Positions 32,678 to 40,162 of a stretch of 46,747 nucleotides of DNA are shown piece after piece. This DNA is from Protofrankia sp963555915 (GTDB lineage: Bacteria > Actinomycetota > Actinomycetes > Frankiales > Frankiaceae). The notes below the pieces were generated by a model. The model was not told where the DNA came from. It made no database searches and saw only the letters and a program-made list of their open reading frames with translations. Numbering within the stretch: position 1 is the first letter of the stretch; each line of letters begins with the position of its first letter. Location: assembly GCF_963555915.1 (NCBI RefSeq), contig NZ_CAUVXL010000241.1, forward strand, positions 1-46,747. Reading direction: 5' to 3'. The translations under genes and the position numbers were made by a program.

Positions 32678-32776
32678 TCCTCGAACAATCCGGCGAAGGG
32701 TGGTCGGGTGATCAGTGTCTCGCTACGGTTGTGCGGAGTGTCGGCGGGGGTAGTCCAACGGAACGCGCTGCTGCCC

Positions 32777-32816
32777 CACGGTGCGGGCAGACGCGACACG
32801 GTGCGGGCAGACGCGA
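32777..32816. repeat. 20-bp perfect direct repeat in the rpoB leader
   Basis: CACGGTGCGGGCAGACGCGA occurs twice back to back (32777-32796, 32797-32816), followed by the start of a third copy (CACGGG). Slippage origin is likely. Confidence 0.9.
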
Positions 32817-33059
32817 CACGGGCGTCGACGAGTAGTCCGTCACGACATCTTCCGAAGGAGGACACCTGTGTGGGAGGGTCATCCCAGGCTGGCGACGCGG
32901 CGGCGGTTCGGTGGCAGGTTGCGGTCAACGGTCTCGCTCGGATTACCTCGGTCCTTACGTCTGGACGGCCGCGCCACGGGACGCGGTTGCGCGCGGGGCC
33001 GGATCGTCGCGTACCCGAAGGAAACGCAAGCGCACGACGAAAGGGCAGCCCAAACGAGC

Positions 33060-33088
33060 AGTGTAGCCGATGGCCGCACTGCTGGCAA
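33060..33088 (-). promoter_or_regulatory. Candidate rpoB promoter
   Basis: On the minus strand TTGCCA (33083-33088) and TACACT (33060-33065) are exactly 17 bases apart, the best primary-sigma match in the window. Transcription would begin near 33053, giving a leader of about 475 bases before rpoB. It supports separate control of rpoBC from rplJL. Confidence 0.6.
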
Positions 33089-33310
33089 GGCTGCTCGACA
33101 GGTATGTCTCACCGCTTCCCGATGATGGAACTCCGTCCCGGGTGAGGTCGTCAACCCCAACCGGAAGACCGCATGCCGCACCCTAACAACATGGCACCGC
33201 AGCAGCTCACCGTAACAGCCACGGAACTGGCGTGGCACCGCGCACTCGGCCGACGACAGACTCCCGAGGGCCGGCCTTACCAGCGGCCTGCCGGAGGGGC
33301 CCCGGCAACC

Positions 33311-33360
33311 GGTCGGACCGCCGTTGCCCGCCTTGTCCGTTGACGAGCGGCGGCCCGACC
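33311..33360 (-). terminator. Hairpin terminator after rplL
   Basis: GGTCGGACCGCCG (33311-33323) pairs with CGGCGGCCCGACC (33348-33360) at 12 of 13 positions, starting 32 bases beyond the rplL stop. The loop is 24 bases and no U-run follows. Probably terminates or attenuates rplJL transcription before rpoB. Confidence 0.6.
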
Positions 33361-33369
33361 GATCAGTGC

Positions 33370-33413
33370 CTACTTGACGGTGACCCCGTCGCTACTTGAC
33401 GGTGACCGTCGCC
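33370..33413. repeat. 22-bp tandem duplication of the rplL stop-codon end
   Basis: CTACTTGACGGTGACC appears at 33370-33385 and again at 33392-33407, a 22-bp period. On the coding strand the second is the real Val-Thr-Val-Lys-stop end of rplL; the first is an extra copy after the stop. Confidence 0.85.
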
Positions 33414-33781
33414 CCGGCACCCTCAAGCGCGGCCTTGGCCTTCTCCGCGGCTTCCTTGGTGGCCTTCTCCAGGACCGGCTTCGGTGCGCCGTCGACGAGG
33501 TCCTTGGCCTCCTTCAGGCCCAGACTGGTCAGCGCGCGGACCTCCTTGATGACCTGGATCTTCTTGTCGCCCACAGCGGTGAGGATGACGTCGAACTCGT
33601 CCTGCTCCTCGACGACCGGCGTCTCAGCGGCCGAACCGGCACCGCCGGCAACGGCGATCGCGACCGGGGCTGCCGCGGTCACCCCGAAGGTGTCCTCGAA
33701 CTGCTTCACAAACTCCGACAGCTCCAGCAGCGTCATTTCCTTGAACGCGTCCAGCAGCTCGACGGTCGACAGCTTCGCCAT
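33392..33781 (-). CDS. rplL: 50S ribosomal protein L7/L12
   Basis: 129 residues; forms the flexible dimers of the ribosomal stalk that recruit elongation factors. N-terminal dimerisation helix (STVELLDAFKEMTLLELSEFVKQFED), an Ala/Val-rich hinge and the C-terminal domain (EFDVILTAVGDKKIQVIKEVRALTSLGLKEAKDLVDGAPKPV) are clear. 92 bases after rplJ, with which it forms the L10-L12 complex. Its 3' end is duplicated downstream. Confidence 0.98.
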   Translation of the reverse strand: MAKLSTVELLDAFKEMTLLELSEFVKQFEDTFGVTAAAPVAIAVAGGAGSAAETPVVEEQDEFDVILTAVGDKKIQVIKEVRALTSLGLKEAKDLVDGAPKPVLEKATKEAAEKAKAALEGAGATVTVK

Positions 33782-33873
33782 CGTGGCGGTCCTTCCGGTT
33801 GTGATGGCACGCCGCCCGTGGCGGGTACCGGGAACTGGTTTGGAGTATCTGGTGTAGGGCTGGACGGACAGCT

Positions 33874-34497
33874 CTATTCGGCGCTCGGCGCCGCCGCGGC
33901 CGGTCCGTCTGTGGCCGGTCCGTCTGTGGCCGGTCCGTCTGTGGCCGACGCCTGCGGCAGGGGGGCTTCGGACGCGGGCAGCTCGGCCTCCCGCTTGGCA
34001 CGCAATGCCTCGGCCAGGCGAGCCGCCTGGGACAGCGGCGCCGCGAACAGGCGGACCGCCTGGGCCAGCGACCCGTTCAGCGCACCGGCGAGCTTGGCGA
34101 GCAGCACCTCGCGGGACTCGAGATCGGCGAGCTTGCGGATGTCGTCTGCCGACATCGACCGGCCCTCGACGACCCCACCCTTGACGATCAGGGCGGGATT
34201 GGCGCGGGCGAAGTCACGCAGGCTCTTGGCCGCCTCGACCGGGTCGCCGGTGACGAACGCGACCGCTGTCGGGCCGACCAGGAGTTCGTCCAGACCCGTG
34301 ACGCCCGCCTGCGCGGCGGCAATCCTGGTCAGGGTGTTCTTCACCACGGCGTACTCGGTGCCCTCGCCCAGCGAACGGCGTAGCTCGGTGAGCTGGCTCA
34401 CCGTCAACCCGCGGTACTCGGTGAGTACCGCCGCGGACGCGCCCCGGAACGAGTCTACGATCTCTGTTACCGCGGCGACCTTTTCCGGCTTCGCCAT
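33874..34497 (-). CDS. rplJ: 50S ribosomal protein L10
   Basis: 207 residues; anchors L7/L12 to 23S rRNA. The N-terminal domain (KPEKVAAVTEIVDSFRGASAAVLTEYRGLTVSQLTELRR) is canonical. The L12-binding helix near residues 150-175 is present (LFAAPLSQAARLAEALRAKRE). The C-terminal 30 residues are an extension with three ATDGP units coded by a 15-bp tandem repeat. AAGGAG lies five bases before the ATG. Its transcript has a structured leader typical of L10 autoregulation. Confidence 0.97.
   Translation of the reverse strand: MAKPEKVAAVTEIVDSFRGASAAVLTEYRGLTVSQLTELRRSLGEGTEYAVVKNTLTRIAAAQAGVTGLDELLVGPTAVAFVTGDPVEAAKSLRDFARANPALIVKGGVVEGRSMSADDIRKLADLESREVLLAKLAGALNGSLAQAVRLFAAPLSQAARLAEALRAKREAELPASEAPLPQASATDGPATDGPATDGPAAAAPSAE
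33899..33943. repeat. 15-bp tandem triplet inside rplJ
   Basis: GCCGGTCCGTCTGTG is repeated three times exactly. On the coding strand this gives the repeated pentapeptide ATDGP near the L10 C-terminus. The frame is preserved. Confidence 0.92.
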
Positions 34498-34831
34498 CGG
34501 GCTCCTTCATGGGGTCTGGCCAGTCACCCGAAAGATGCCGGATAACGACAAACGCCCCGGCGCAGGCGCACGGGGCTGAAGTACCGGGGAGTACGCGGCT
34601 AGCCGCCAGCCCCGGGGCAACGCTCCCTCACCTGCGCGGGCCGCCCGGTCATGCCGGACCTTCGGTCGCCCCGGAACGGGACGACGACCAGCGGTCTTCG
34701 GTTTGGTTCTTGTCAGATAGTACACGCAACGACCAGACACGGACCGACGGGCCGCCAAGCGGCTACCACGAAGGTCCGGGTGTCCGGAGCCCCGAACACC
34801 CGGAGCCCCGGATCGCGACCCGCCGGAAAGA
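34498..34831 (-). promoter_or_regulatory. rplJ leader (L10-leader type) and promoter region
   Basis: 334 bases between rplA and rplJ. A candidate -10, TACTAT, is at 34717-34722 on the minus strand, with no clear -35. The roughly 210-base leader that would follow contains palindromes GCGGCTAGCCGC (34595-34606) and GCCCCGGGGC (34609-34618) and a late hairpin GCCCCG/CGGGGC (34554-34576) followed by a T-rich run. Known biology: in many bacteria the L10-L12 complex binds the rplJ leader and represses it. The position and folding potential fit; the exact binding motif was not verified. Confidence 0.5.
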
Positions 34832-35545
34832 TCAGACCGTGGCATCCTCGAGAAGGTTACGGGTACGGCTGGGATCGACCGGGATTCCCGGACCCATCGT
34901 CGTCGTCAACGTGATCTTCCTCAGATAGCGACCCTTGGACGCCGACGGCTTCACCCGGACGATCTCGTCCAACGCGACACCGTAGTTCTCGATCAACTGC
35001 TCATCGGTGAAAGCGGTCTTTCCGATCACGATATGCAGGTTGCCCTGCTTGTCCACCCGAAAGTTGATCTTTCCGCCCTTGATGTCGCGGACGGCCTTGG
35101 CGATGTCAAGGGTGACGGTTCCGGTCTTGGGGTTCGGCATGAGTCCGCGTGGCCCCAGGATCCGGGCGATACGGCCGACCTTCGCCATCTGGTCGGGCGT
35201 CGCGACCGTCGCGTCGAAGTCCAGGAATCCTTCCTGGATCCGCTGCACGAGATCGTCGCTGCCGACGATATCCGCACCCGCCGCGGCGGCCTCGTCAGCC
35301 TTCTCGCCGACGGCGAAAACCGCAACCCGCGGGGACTTGCCGGTTCCGTGCGGCAGGTTCACGGTGCCGCGGACCATCTGGTCGGCCTTGCGCGGATCGA
35401 CACCCAGGCGCAGCGCGACCTCGACCGTCGCGGCGTACTTGGTGGTGGACGTCTCCCGGGCCAGCGCAACGGCCTCCAGCGGCGTGTACAGGCGGTCCGC
35501 TTCGATCTTCTCGAAGGCGGCCCGGTATGCCTTGCTGCGCTTCAT
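34832..35545 (-). CDS. rplA: 50S ribosomal protein L1
   Basis: L1 (237 residues) forms the mobile stalk that escorts tRNA from the E site and commonly represses its own rplKA mRNA. Start MKRSKAYRAAFEKIEADRLYTPLEA; VEVALRLGVDPRKADQMVRGTVNLPHGTGK and ILGPRGLMPNPKTGTVT are signature motifs. 70 bases after rplK. Confidence 0.98.
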   Translation of the reverse strand: MKRSKAYRAAFEKIEADRLYTPLEAVALARETSTTKYAATVEVALRLGVDPRKADQMVRGTVNLPHGTGKSPRVAVFAVGEKADEAAAAGADIVGSDDLVQRIQEGFLDFDATVATPDQMAKVGRIARILGPRGLMPNPKTGTVTLDIAKAVRDIKGGKINFRVDKQGNLHIVIGKTAFTDEQLIENYGVALDEIVRVKPSASKGRYLRKITLTTTMGPGIPVDPSRTRNLLEDATV

Positions 35546-35615
35546 GTGTGTCTCCTTGTGGTCATGGCGGGCAGCCCGGACGGGCGCCCTCCCACAGTCG
35601 TTCCGGCCTTGGCGG

Positions 35616-36047
35616 TCAGCCGCTGACGGTTATGCCCATGGACCGCGCGGTCCCGGCAATGATCTTCTCGGCGGCGTCCAGGGTGGTCGCATTGAGGTCG
35701 GGCAGCTTGGTCTGGGCGATCTGGCGGATCTGCTCCGCGGTGAGGTTCGCCACCTTGGTGCGGTGCGGAACACCGCTGCCCTTCTCGATTCCGGCGGCCT
35801 TGAGGATGAGCCGTGCCGCCGGCGGGGTCTTGGTGACAAAGGTGAAGGAACGGTCGTCGTACACGGTGATCTCGACCGGGACGACATTCCCACGCTGTGA
35901 CTCGGTGGCCGCGTTGTACTGCTTGCAGAACTCCATGATGTTGACGCCGTGCTGGCCGAGCGCCGGGCCCACCGGAGGTGCGGGTGTCGCCACACCGGCG
36001 TTGATCTGGAGTTTGATGACGGCCGAGATCTTCTTCTTGGGAGGCAT
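35616..36047 (-). CDS. rplK: 50S ribosomal protein L11
   Basis: L11 (143 residues) with its rRNA forms the GTPase-associated centre and is the thiostrepton target region. PPKKKISAVIKLQINAGVATPAPPVGPALGQHGVNIMEFCKQYN is the proline-rich N-terminal domain; the C-terminal domain ends with ARSMGITVSG. Follows nusG by about 155 bases in the usual order. Confidence 0.98.
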   Translation of the reverse strand: MPPKKKISAVIKLQINAGVATPAPPVGPALGQHGVNIMEFCKQYNAATESQRGNVVPVEITVYDDRSFTFVTKTPPAARLILKAAGIEKGSGVPHRTKVANLTAEQIRQIAQTKLPDLNATTLDAAEKIIAGTARSMGITVSG

Positions 36048-36148
36048 GGTGTCGTTTCTCTCTGGGTTTCCTGGGGTCTCCGTCGGCGCAAAAAGTGCGG
36101 TGACCGCGCCGCCGTCAGCCGGCTAACGCATCGCCGGGCTGGTTGGAA

Positions 36149-36192
36149 CCTCCGGCGGCGCGAGCACGCACATGATCGCTCCACCATCGGCC
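36149..36192. repeat. Degenerate GGCC-type hairpin element between nusG and rplK
   Basis: CCTCCGGCGGCGCGAGCACGCACATGATCGC... ending CCATCGGCC matches the reverse-orientation consensus of the dispersed family, but the stem is mostly lost (GCGA/TCGC remain). It looks like a decayed copy. Confidence 0.5.
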
Positions 36193-36202
36193 ATCGGGCA
36201 GA

Positions 36203-37000
36203 TCAGATCTTCGCAACCTGGTTGAACTGGAGCTCGACCGGGGTTTCGCGGCCGAAGATGGACACCAGCACCTTGAGCCGCTGTGCATCGAGGTTGATCT
36301 CACTGATGGTCGCGGGCAGGGTCGCGAACGGGCCGTCCATGACGGTCACCGACTCCCCGACCTCGAACTCCTGCACCCGGACCGTCTCGGCCTTCTTCTC
36401 GGGCGGTGCCGGAGGCGCGAGAATCGAAACAACCTCCTCCGTCCGCAACGGCGACGGCTTGTTGGTCAGGCCGACGAAGCCGGTCACCCCGGGAGTGTTC
36501 CGAACGGCCGACCACGACTGGTCGGTGAGGTCCATACGGACATAGATGTAGCCCGGATACTTCTTCTGCTGAACCAGCTGCCGTTTGCCGTTCTTGATGA
36601 CCGGGACCTCCTCGGTCGGCACCTCGATCTGGAAGATGTACTCCTCCATGTTGAGGCTGGAGATCCGAGTCTCGAGGTTCGTCTTCACCTTGTTCTCATA
36701 GCCGGCATATGAATGAATGACGTACCAGTCTCCGGGCGCGTCCGCCAGCGCCCGCCGGACGTCGTCATCATCGTCCTCGTCGTCCTCGTCGAAGGCGGGC
36801 TGGTCGACATCCGGGGCGGCCGTGGCGAGATAGCCGGGGTCGGTGTCGGTGCCAGTGGAGCCGTCGCCGCCCTCGCCGTCCTGCGGCAGGGCGCCGGCTT
36901 CCGTGCTTGCCACCTCGTCGTGCGCCAGTGCCGCCAGCGGGTTGAGACCGTCGAGAGCCTCCCCCTGTTCGGAGGAGACGTGCTCGGGAACCTGGGACAC
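36203..37000 (-). CDS. nusG: Transcription termination/antitermination factor NusG
   Basis: Binds RNA polymerase through its NGN domain and Rho or S10 through its KOW domain. 265 residues from the GTG ending at 37000 (SQVPEHVSSEQGE), with GAGAAGG upstream. An acidic N-terminal extension of about 80 residues (with EDDEDDDDDV) precedes NGN (WYVIHSYAGYENKVKTNLE) and the C-terminal KOW (VGESVTVMDGPFATLPATISEI). Such an extension is usual in actinobacteria. The open frame runs on into the assembly gap, but that part is not real sequence. Confidence 0.96.
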   Translation of the reverse strand: MSQVPEHVSSEQGEALDGLNPLAALAHDEVASTEAGALPQDGEGGDGSTGTDTDPGYLATAAPDVDQPAFDEDDEDDDDDVRRALADAPGDWYVIHSYAGYENKVKTNLETRISSLNMEEYIFQIEVPTEEVPVIKNGKRQLVQQKKYPGYIYVRMDLTDQSWSAVRNTPGVTGFVGLTNKPSPLRTEEVVSILAPPAPPEKKAETVRVQEFEVGESVTVMDGPFATLPATISEINLDAQRLKVLVSIFGRETPVELQFNQVAKI

Positions 37001-37042
37001 GCGGACGTTCCTTCTCTCTTGACCGTGCTCTGTGAGCTGTGC

Positions 37043-37466
37043 NNNNNNNNNNNNNNNNNNNNNNNNNNNNNNNNNNNNNNNNNNNNNNNNNNNNNNNNNN
37101 NNNNNNNNNNNNNNNNNNNNNNNNNNNNNNNNNNNNNNNNNNNNNNNNNNNNNNNNNNNNNNNNNNNNNNNNNNNNNNNNNNNNNNNNNNNNNNNNNNNN
37201 NNNNNNNNNNNNNNNNNNNNNNNNNNNNNNNNNNNNNNNNNNNNNNNNNNNNNNNNNNNNNNNNNNNNNNNNNNNNNNNNNNNNNNNNNNNNNNNNNNNN
37301 NNNNNNNNNNNNNNNNNNNNNNNNNNNNNNNNNNNNNNNNNNNNNNNNNNNNNNNNNNNNNNNNNNNNNNNNNNNNNNNNNNNNNNNNNNNNNNNNNNNN
37401 NNNNNNNNNNNNNNNNNNNNNNNNNNNNNNNNNNNNNNNNNNNNNNNNNNNNNNNNNNNNNNNNNN
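37043..37466. other. Assembly gap (424 unknown bases)
   Basis: A run of N between secE and nusG. These genes are normally separated by little more than a short spacer, so about 500 bases here is long. The gap length may be an estimate. The missing DNA could be a hard-to-assemble palindrome or repeat like others nearby. Nothing can be annotated inside it. Confidence 0.99.
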
Positions 37467-37506
37467 GGGCGTTGCGGTGACATGGGTCCGCGGACCGCGG
37501 TTCATA

Positions 37507-37755
37507 TCAACCGAAGATCGCCAACACCGCCTTGGTAAGACCGAAGTCCAGCGAGGCGACGAATGCCACCATGATCGAACAGAACATGAGCACCACCACC
37601 ACATAGGTGATCAGTTCACTTCGACCCGGGTAGATGACCTTCCGAAGCTCGGCGACGATCTCTCGGTAGAAGCGCAGCGGCGAAGTACGGCGCCGGGCTG
37701 CCGGCCGGGTCGCTTGGCCGGCCCGCGGTGCCGCGTCACGTGTGTCGGTCGCCAC
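37507..37755 (-). CDS. secE: Preprotein translocase subunit SecE
   Basis: 82 residues, single-span short SecE that clamps SecY. The conserved cytosolic amphipathic part RFYREIVAELRKVIYPGRSEL precedes one hydrophobic helix (ITYVVVVLMFCSIMVAFVASL). The N-terminus is Ala/Arg-rich. GTG start ending 37755. 30 bases after tRNA-Trp, the standard actinobacterial tRNA-Trp-secE-nusG order. Confidence 0.96.
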   Translation of the reverse strand: MATDTRDAAPRAGQATRPAARRRTSPLRFYREIVAELRKVIYPGRSELITYVVVVLMFCSIMVAFVASLDFGLTKAVLAIFG

Positions 37756-37785
37756 TCACTCCACCTACCTGGTCGTCGGATACCG

Positions 37786-37858
37786 CAGGGGCGACAGGAC
37801 TCGAACCTGCAACCGCCGGTTTTGGAGACCGGTGCTCTACCAATTGAGCCACGCCCCT
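37786..37858 (-). tRNA. tRNA-Trp (CCA)
   Basis: 73 bases. Acceptor AGGGGCG/CGCCCCT with discriminator G, anticodon loop CTCCAAA giving anticodon CCA, T-arm GGTTCGAGTCC. CCA is not encoded at the 3' end. A weak possible promoter upstream is TTGGGC (37977-37982) with TAGCAT (37956-37961), though the 15-base spacing is short. Confidence 0.97.
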
Positions 37859-38090
37859 TTACACCACGACCGTCGCCGCGGCAGCATCGCCGGTCGAAAC
37901 GAACCCAGGCCCGACCGTGACCTTGGAGATCACGTGACCCTGAAGATCATCCGCGATGCTACATACGGGGATGACAGCCCAAGCGCGTCCACCATACTCC
38001 CTACGCGGCCCCTTACGCGGCCCACAGCCGCGAGCCTGCGATCGGGTTCACCGTCTCCGCCCCCTCAGGCTAGCCGGAAAGAGGCCGGCT

Positions 38091-38120
38091 GGACAGCGGC
38101 TGGCCGGCCAGTCGCTGTCC
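38091..38120. repeat. 30-bp near-perfect palindrome upstream of aspC
   Basis: GGACAGCGGCTGGCC is followed directly by GGCCAGTCGCTGTCC; 14 of 15 positions are complementary with no spacer. The symmetry fits a dimeric regulator site or a cruciform; as RNA the hairpin would need a few bases opened for the loop. Another CGGCTGGCCGG follows at about 38126. Confidence 0.85.
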
Positions 38121-38180
38121 GGACATCGGCTGGCCGGACCGACTGCCCAGCTGACCGCCGACCACTCTCACCCGCCCGGG

Positions 38181-38211
38181 GTCGCGCGATTATAGCGCGA
38201 CATCGCGCGAC
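38181..38211. promoter_or_regulatory. Inverted repeat GTCGCGCGAT / ATCGCGCGAC
   Basis: Two perfect 10-bp arms (38181-38190, 38202-38211) flank TATAGCGCGAC. The arms also carry GCGCGA direct repeats. About 120 bases before aspC. It may be an operator or a small hairpin; the protein is unknown. Confidence 0.5.
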
Positions 38212-38329
38212 CGGCAGGGCCAACGGTCACCGCCCACACAGCCACCTGGTCCAGATACACCGGGCACCCCGGCATGATCCGGACGGAGCGTCCCAATGAT
38301 CGAGCGGGCAACCCGGTATGCGTGGCAGC

Positions 38330-39538
38330 ATGACGGTCATGACCCGGATCTCTCACCGCGTCGGAGGCATCGCCCCTTCGGCGACACTTGCCGTGGATTC
38401 GACCGCGAAGGCGCTGCGCGCGGCCGGCCGGGACGTGATCGGCTTTGGTGCCGGCGAACCGGATTTCCCCACTCCCGACCATGTCGTCGCCGCTGCCGAG
38501 AAGGCATGCGGCGATCCGAAGATGCACCGCTACACACCGGCTGCCGGCCTACCGGAGCTCAGGGAGGCGGTGGCGGACAAGACCCGCCGCGACTCCGGCC
38601 TCGACGTCCCCGCCAGCCAGGTACTCATCACCAACGGCGGCAAGCAGGCCGTCTACATGGCGTTCGCGACCCTCCTCGACCCCGGCGACGAGGTGCTGCT
38701 GCCCGCTCCGTACTGGACGACCTACCCGGAGTCCATCCGGCTTGCCGGCGGCACGGCGGTGGACGTCGTGACCACTCCCGACCAGGGCTACCGGGTCACG
38801 GTGGAGCAGCTGGAGGCGGCTCGCACCCCCCGCACGAAGGTGCTGGTCTTCTGCTCGCCGTCCAACCCGACCGGCGCCGTACACACACCCGAGGAAGTCC
38901 GGGCGATCGGGCGTTGGGCCGCCGATGCCGGGCTGTGGGTGATCGCCGACGAGATCTACGAGCACCTGGTGTACGGCGACGCCCGCTTCGCCTCACTGCC
39001 GGTAGAGGTCCCCGAGATCGCCGACCGCTGCATCGTCGTCAACGGCGTCGCCAAGACCTATGCGATGACGGGGTGGCGGGTCGGCTGGCTGATCGGACCG
39101 GCGGATGCCGTCAAGGCAGCCATCAACCTGCAGTCCCATGCCGCGTCCAACGTCTCCAATGTGGCACAGGCGGCGGCGCTGGCAGCCGTGGCCGGCCCGC
39201 TGGACGCGGTGGCCCAGATGCGCCTCGCCTTCGACCGACGTCGCCAGACCATGCACCGCATGCTCTCCGACACCCCCGGCGTGGTGTGTCCGATGCCGGA
39301 AGGTGCCTTCTACTGCTACCCGTCGTTGCTCGGTGTTATTGGTCGCACGCTGCGAGGACGCACCCCGACAACCTCGGCGGCCCTGACCACGCTCATCCTC
39401 GAGGAGGCCGGCGTCGCGATCGTGCCAGGTGAGGCGTTCGGGACACCCGGCTACGCCCGGTTGTCCTACGCGCTCGGCGACGACGACCTGACCACCGGTG
39501 TGCGGCGCATGTCCGATCTACTGGCCGAGGCGGACTGA
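38330..39538 (+). CDS. aspC: Pyridoxal-phosphate aminotransferase, aspartate aminotransferase type
   Basis: Predicted to exchange amino groups between aspartate and 2-oxoglutarate. 402 residues. Class I fold: GFGAGEPDFPTPDH near 38-51, SNPTG (N179), ADEIY (D207, Y210) and the PLP lysine K242 in NGVAKTYAMTGWRVG. Starts at 38318 and 38339 are also in frame; no clear ribosome site decides among them. It lies opposite to its neighbours, converging on hadB; an aspartate aminotransferase next to secE is normal in actinobacteria. Substrate specificity cannot be settled from sequence. Confidence 0.92.
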   Translation: MTVMTRISHRVGGIAPSATLAVDSTAKALRAAGRDVIGFGAGEPDFPTPDHVVAAAEKACGDPKMHRYTPAAGLPELREAVADKTRRDSGLDVPASQVLITNGGKQAVYMAFATLLDPGDEVLLPAPYWTTYPESIRLAGGTAVDVVTTPDQGYRVTVEQLEAARTPRTKVLVFCSPSNPTGAVHTPEEVRAIGRWAADAGLWVIADEIYEHLVYGDARFASLPVEVPEIADRCIVVNGVAKTYAMTGWRVGWLIGPADAVKAAINLQSHAASNVSNVAQAAALAAVAGPLDAVAQMRLAFDRRRQTMHRMLSDTPGVVCPMPEGAFYCYPSLLGVIGRTLRGRTPTTSAALTTLILEEAGVAIVPGEAFGTPGYARLSYALGDDDLTTGVRRMSDLLAEAD

Positions 39539-39555
39539 CCAGAAGTCGCCCAGAG

Positions 39556-39600
39556 GGCCAAAGGGCGCGCGATGATCGTCAGATCGCGCGCCCGGAGGCC
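39556..39600. repeat. GGCC-bounded hairpin element after aspC
   Basis: The cleanest dispersed copy: GGCCAAA, then GGGCGCGCGAT (39563-39573), loop GATCGTCAG, ATCGCGCGCCC (39583-39593) and GGAGGCC. The stem is 11 bp and perfect. It lies 17 bases past the aspC stop and could terminate it. Confidence 0.85.
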
Positions 39601-39623
39601 ACAGCCCCCACAGCCCCCACGAC

Positions 39624-39669
39624 TGACGGTGTGTCCAGGAGCCGCGCCGGACTCCCCGACACACCGTCA
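39624..39669. terminator. Second inverted repeat between converging aspC and hadB
   Basis: TGACGGTGTGTC / GACACACCGTCA (39624-39635 and 39658-39669) is a perfect 12-bp stem. It serves both strands. A 15-bp direct repeat ACCGTCATGGGTCGT at 39663-39677 and 39678-39692 overlaps its right arm. Confidence 0.65.
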
Positions 39670-39724
39670 TGGGTCGTACCGTCATGGGTCGTAAGGATCG
39701 GCTGCGGATTGTCCCGGGGATCGA

Positions 39725-40153
39725 TCAGGAAAGCTGGACGGTAGCGCGCGACCCCAACAGCACCTTGGTTCCATCGCACCGGACCGTGATTTTCACCACT
39801 ACCTGGTTGTCGTCCAGCTTCTTGGCAACCACGCCGCTGACCACGACCGCGGCACCGGCATCGTCGTCCGGCACCGGCACGAACGACGAGAAGCGGACGC
39901 CGTAGTCGACGATCGCCCCGGGGTCGCCGGCCCAGTCGGTGACAAGCCGTGCCGCGCTGGCCATGGTGTACATCCCATGTGCGATGACTCCGGGCAGACC
40001 GGCCTCGGTAGCGGCCCGTTCATTCCAGTGGATCACGTTGAAGTCGCCTGACGCTCCACAGTAACGCACAAGATCTTCACGGCGGATCCGGAACTCGCGT
40101 TCCGGAATGAGGGTACCGACCTCGACATCGTCATAGGCAACGGTCGCCGCCAT
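39725..40153 (-). CDS. hadB: MaoC-type (3R)-hydroxyacyl dehydratase, HadB-like subunit
   Basis: 142 residues with a single hotdog fold. The catalytic motif D-F-N-V-I-H (GDFNVIHWNE) and the following GLPGVIAHGMYTM are those of MaoC hydratases. With HadA it should dehydrate or hydrate 3-hydroxyacyl thioesters. In mycobacteria the equivalent pair serves mycolic acid elongation and occupies the same place between rpmG and tRNA-Trp/secE. No HadC is seen. Nine bases downstream of hadA. Confidence 0.88.
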   Translation of the reverse strand: MAATVAYDDVEVGTLIPEREFRIRREDLVRYCGASGDFNVIHWNERAATEAGLPGVIAHGMYTMASAARLVTDWAGDPGAIVDYGVRFSSFVPVPDDDAGAAVVVSGVVAKKLDDNQVVVKITVRCDGTKVLLGSRATVQLS

Positions 40154-40162
40154 CGTGGCCTC

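Larger units (their letters stand above)
32579..33391 (-). other. Long rplL-rpoB intergenic region
   Basis: 813 bases without a convincing gene. In the direction of transcription it holds a partial copy of the rplL end (33370-33391), a terminator-like hairpin (33311-33360), a strong promoter candidate (33060-33088) and then about 475 bases of presumed rpoB leader with a 20-bp direct repeat and a GGCC hairpin element. Open frames here are overlapping on both strands, lack ribosome sites and resemble no family, so I do not call them genes. Confidence 0.6.
37859..38329. other. Divergent region between tRNA-Trp and aspC
   Basis: 471 bases holding promoters for both directions. No gene is supported. 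It contains two notable inverted repeats (38091-38120 and 38181-38211) and several scattered CTGGCCGG motifs. The second half just before aspC has no clear -35/-10 pair. Confidence 0.5.

Noticed and set aside
32615..33145. A 176-codon plus-strand frame and overlapping minus-strand frame between rplL and rpoB
   Set aside because: No ribosome site, no family resemblance, internal DNA repeats; better explained as the rpoB leader region.
37043..37466. Open frames running through the N stretch (for example extending nusG upstream)
   Set aside because: Unknown bases cannot stop translation, so these extensions are artefacts.
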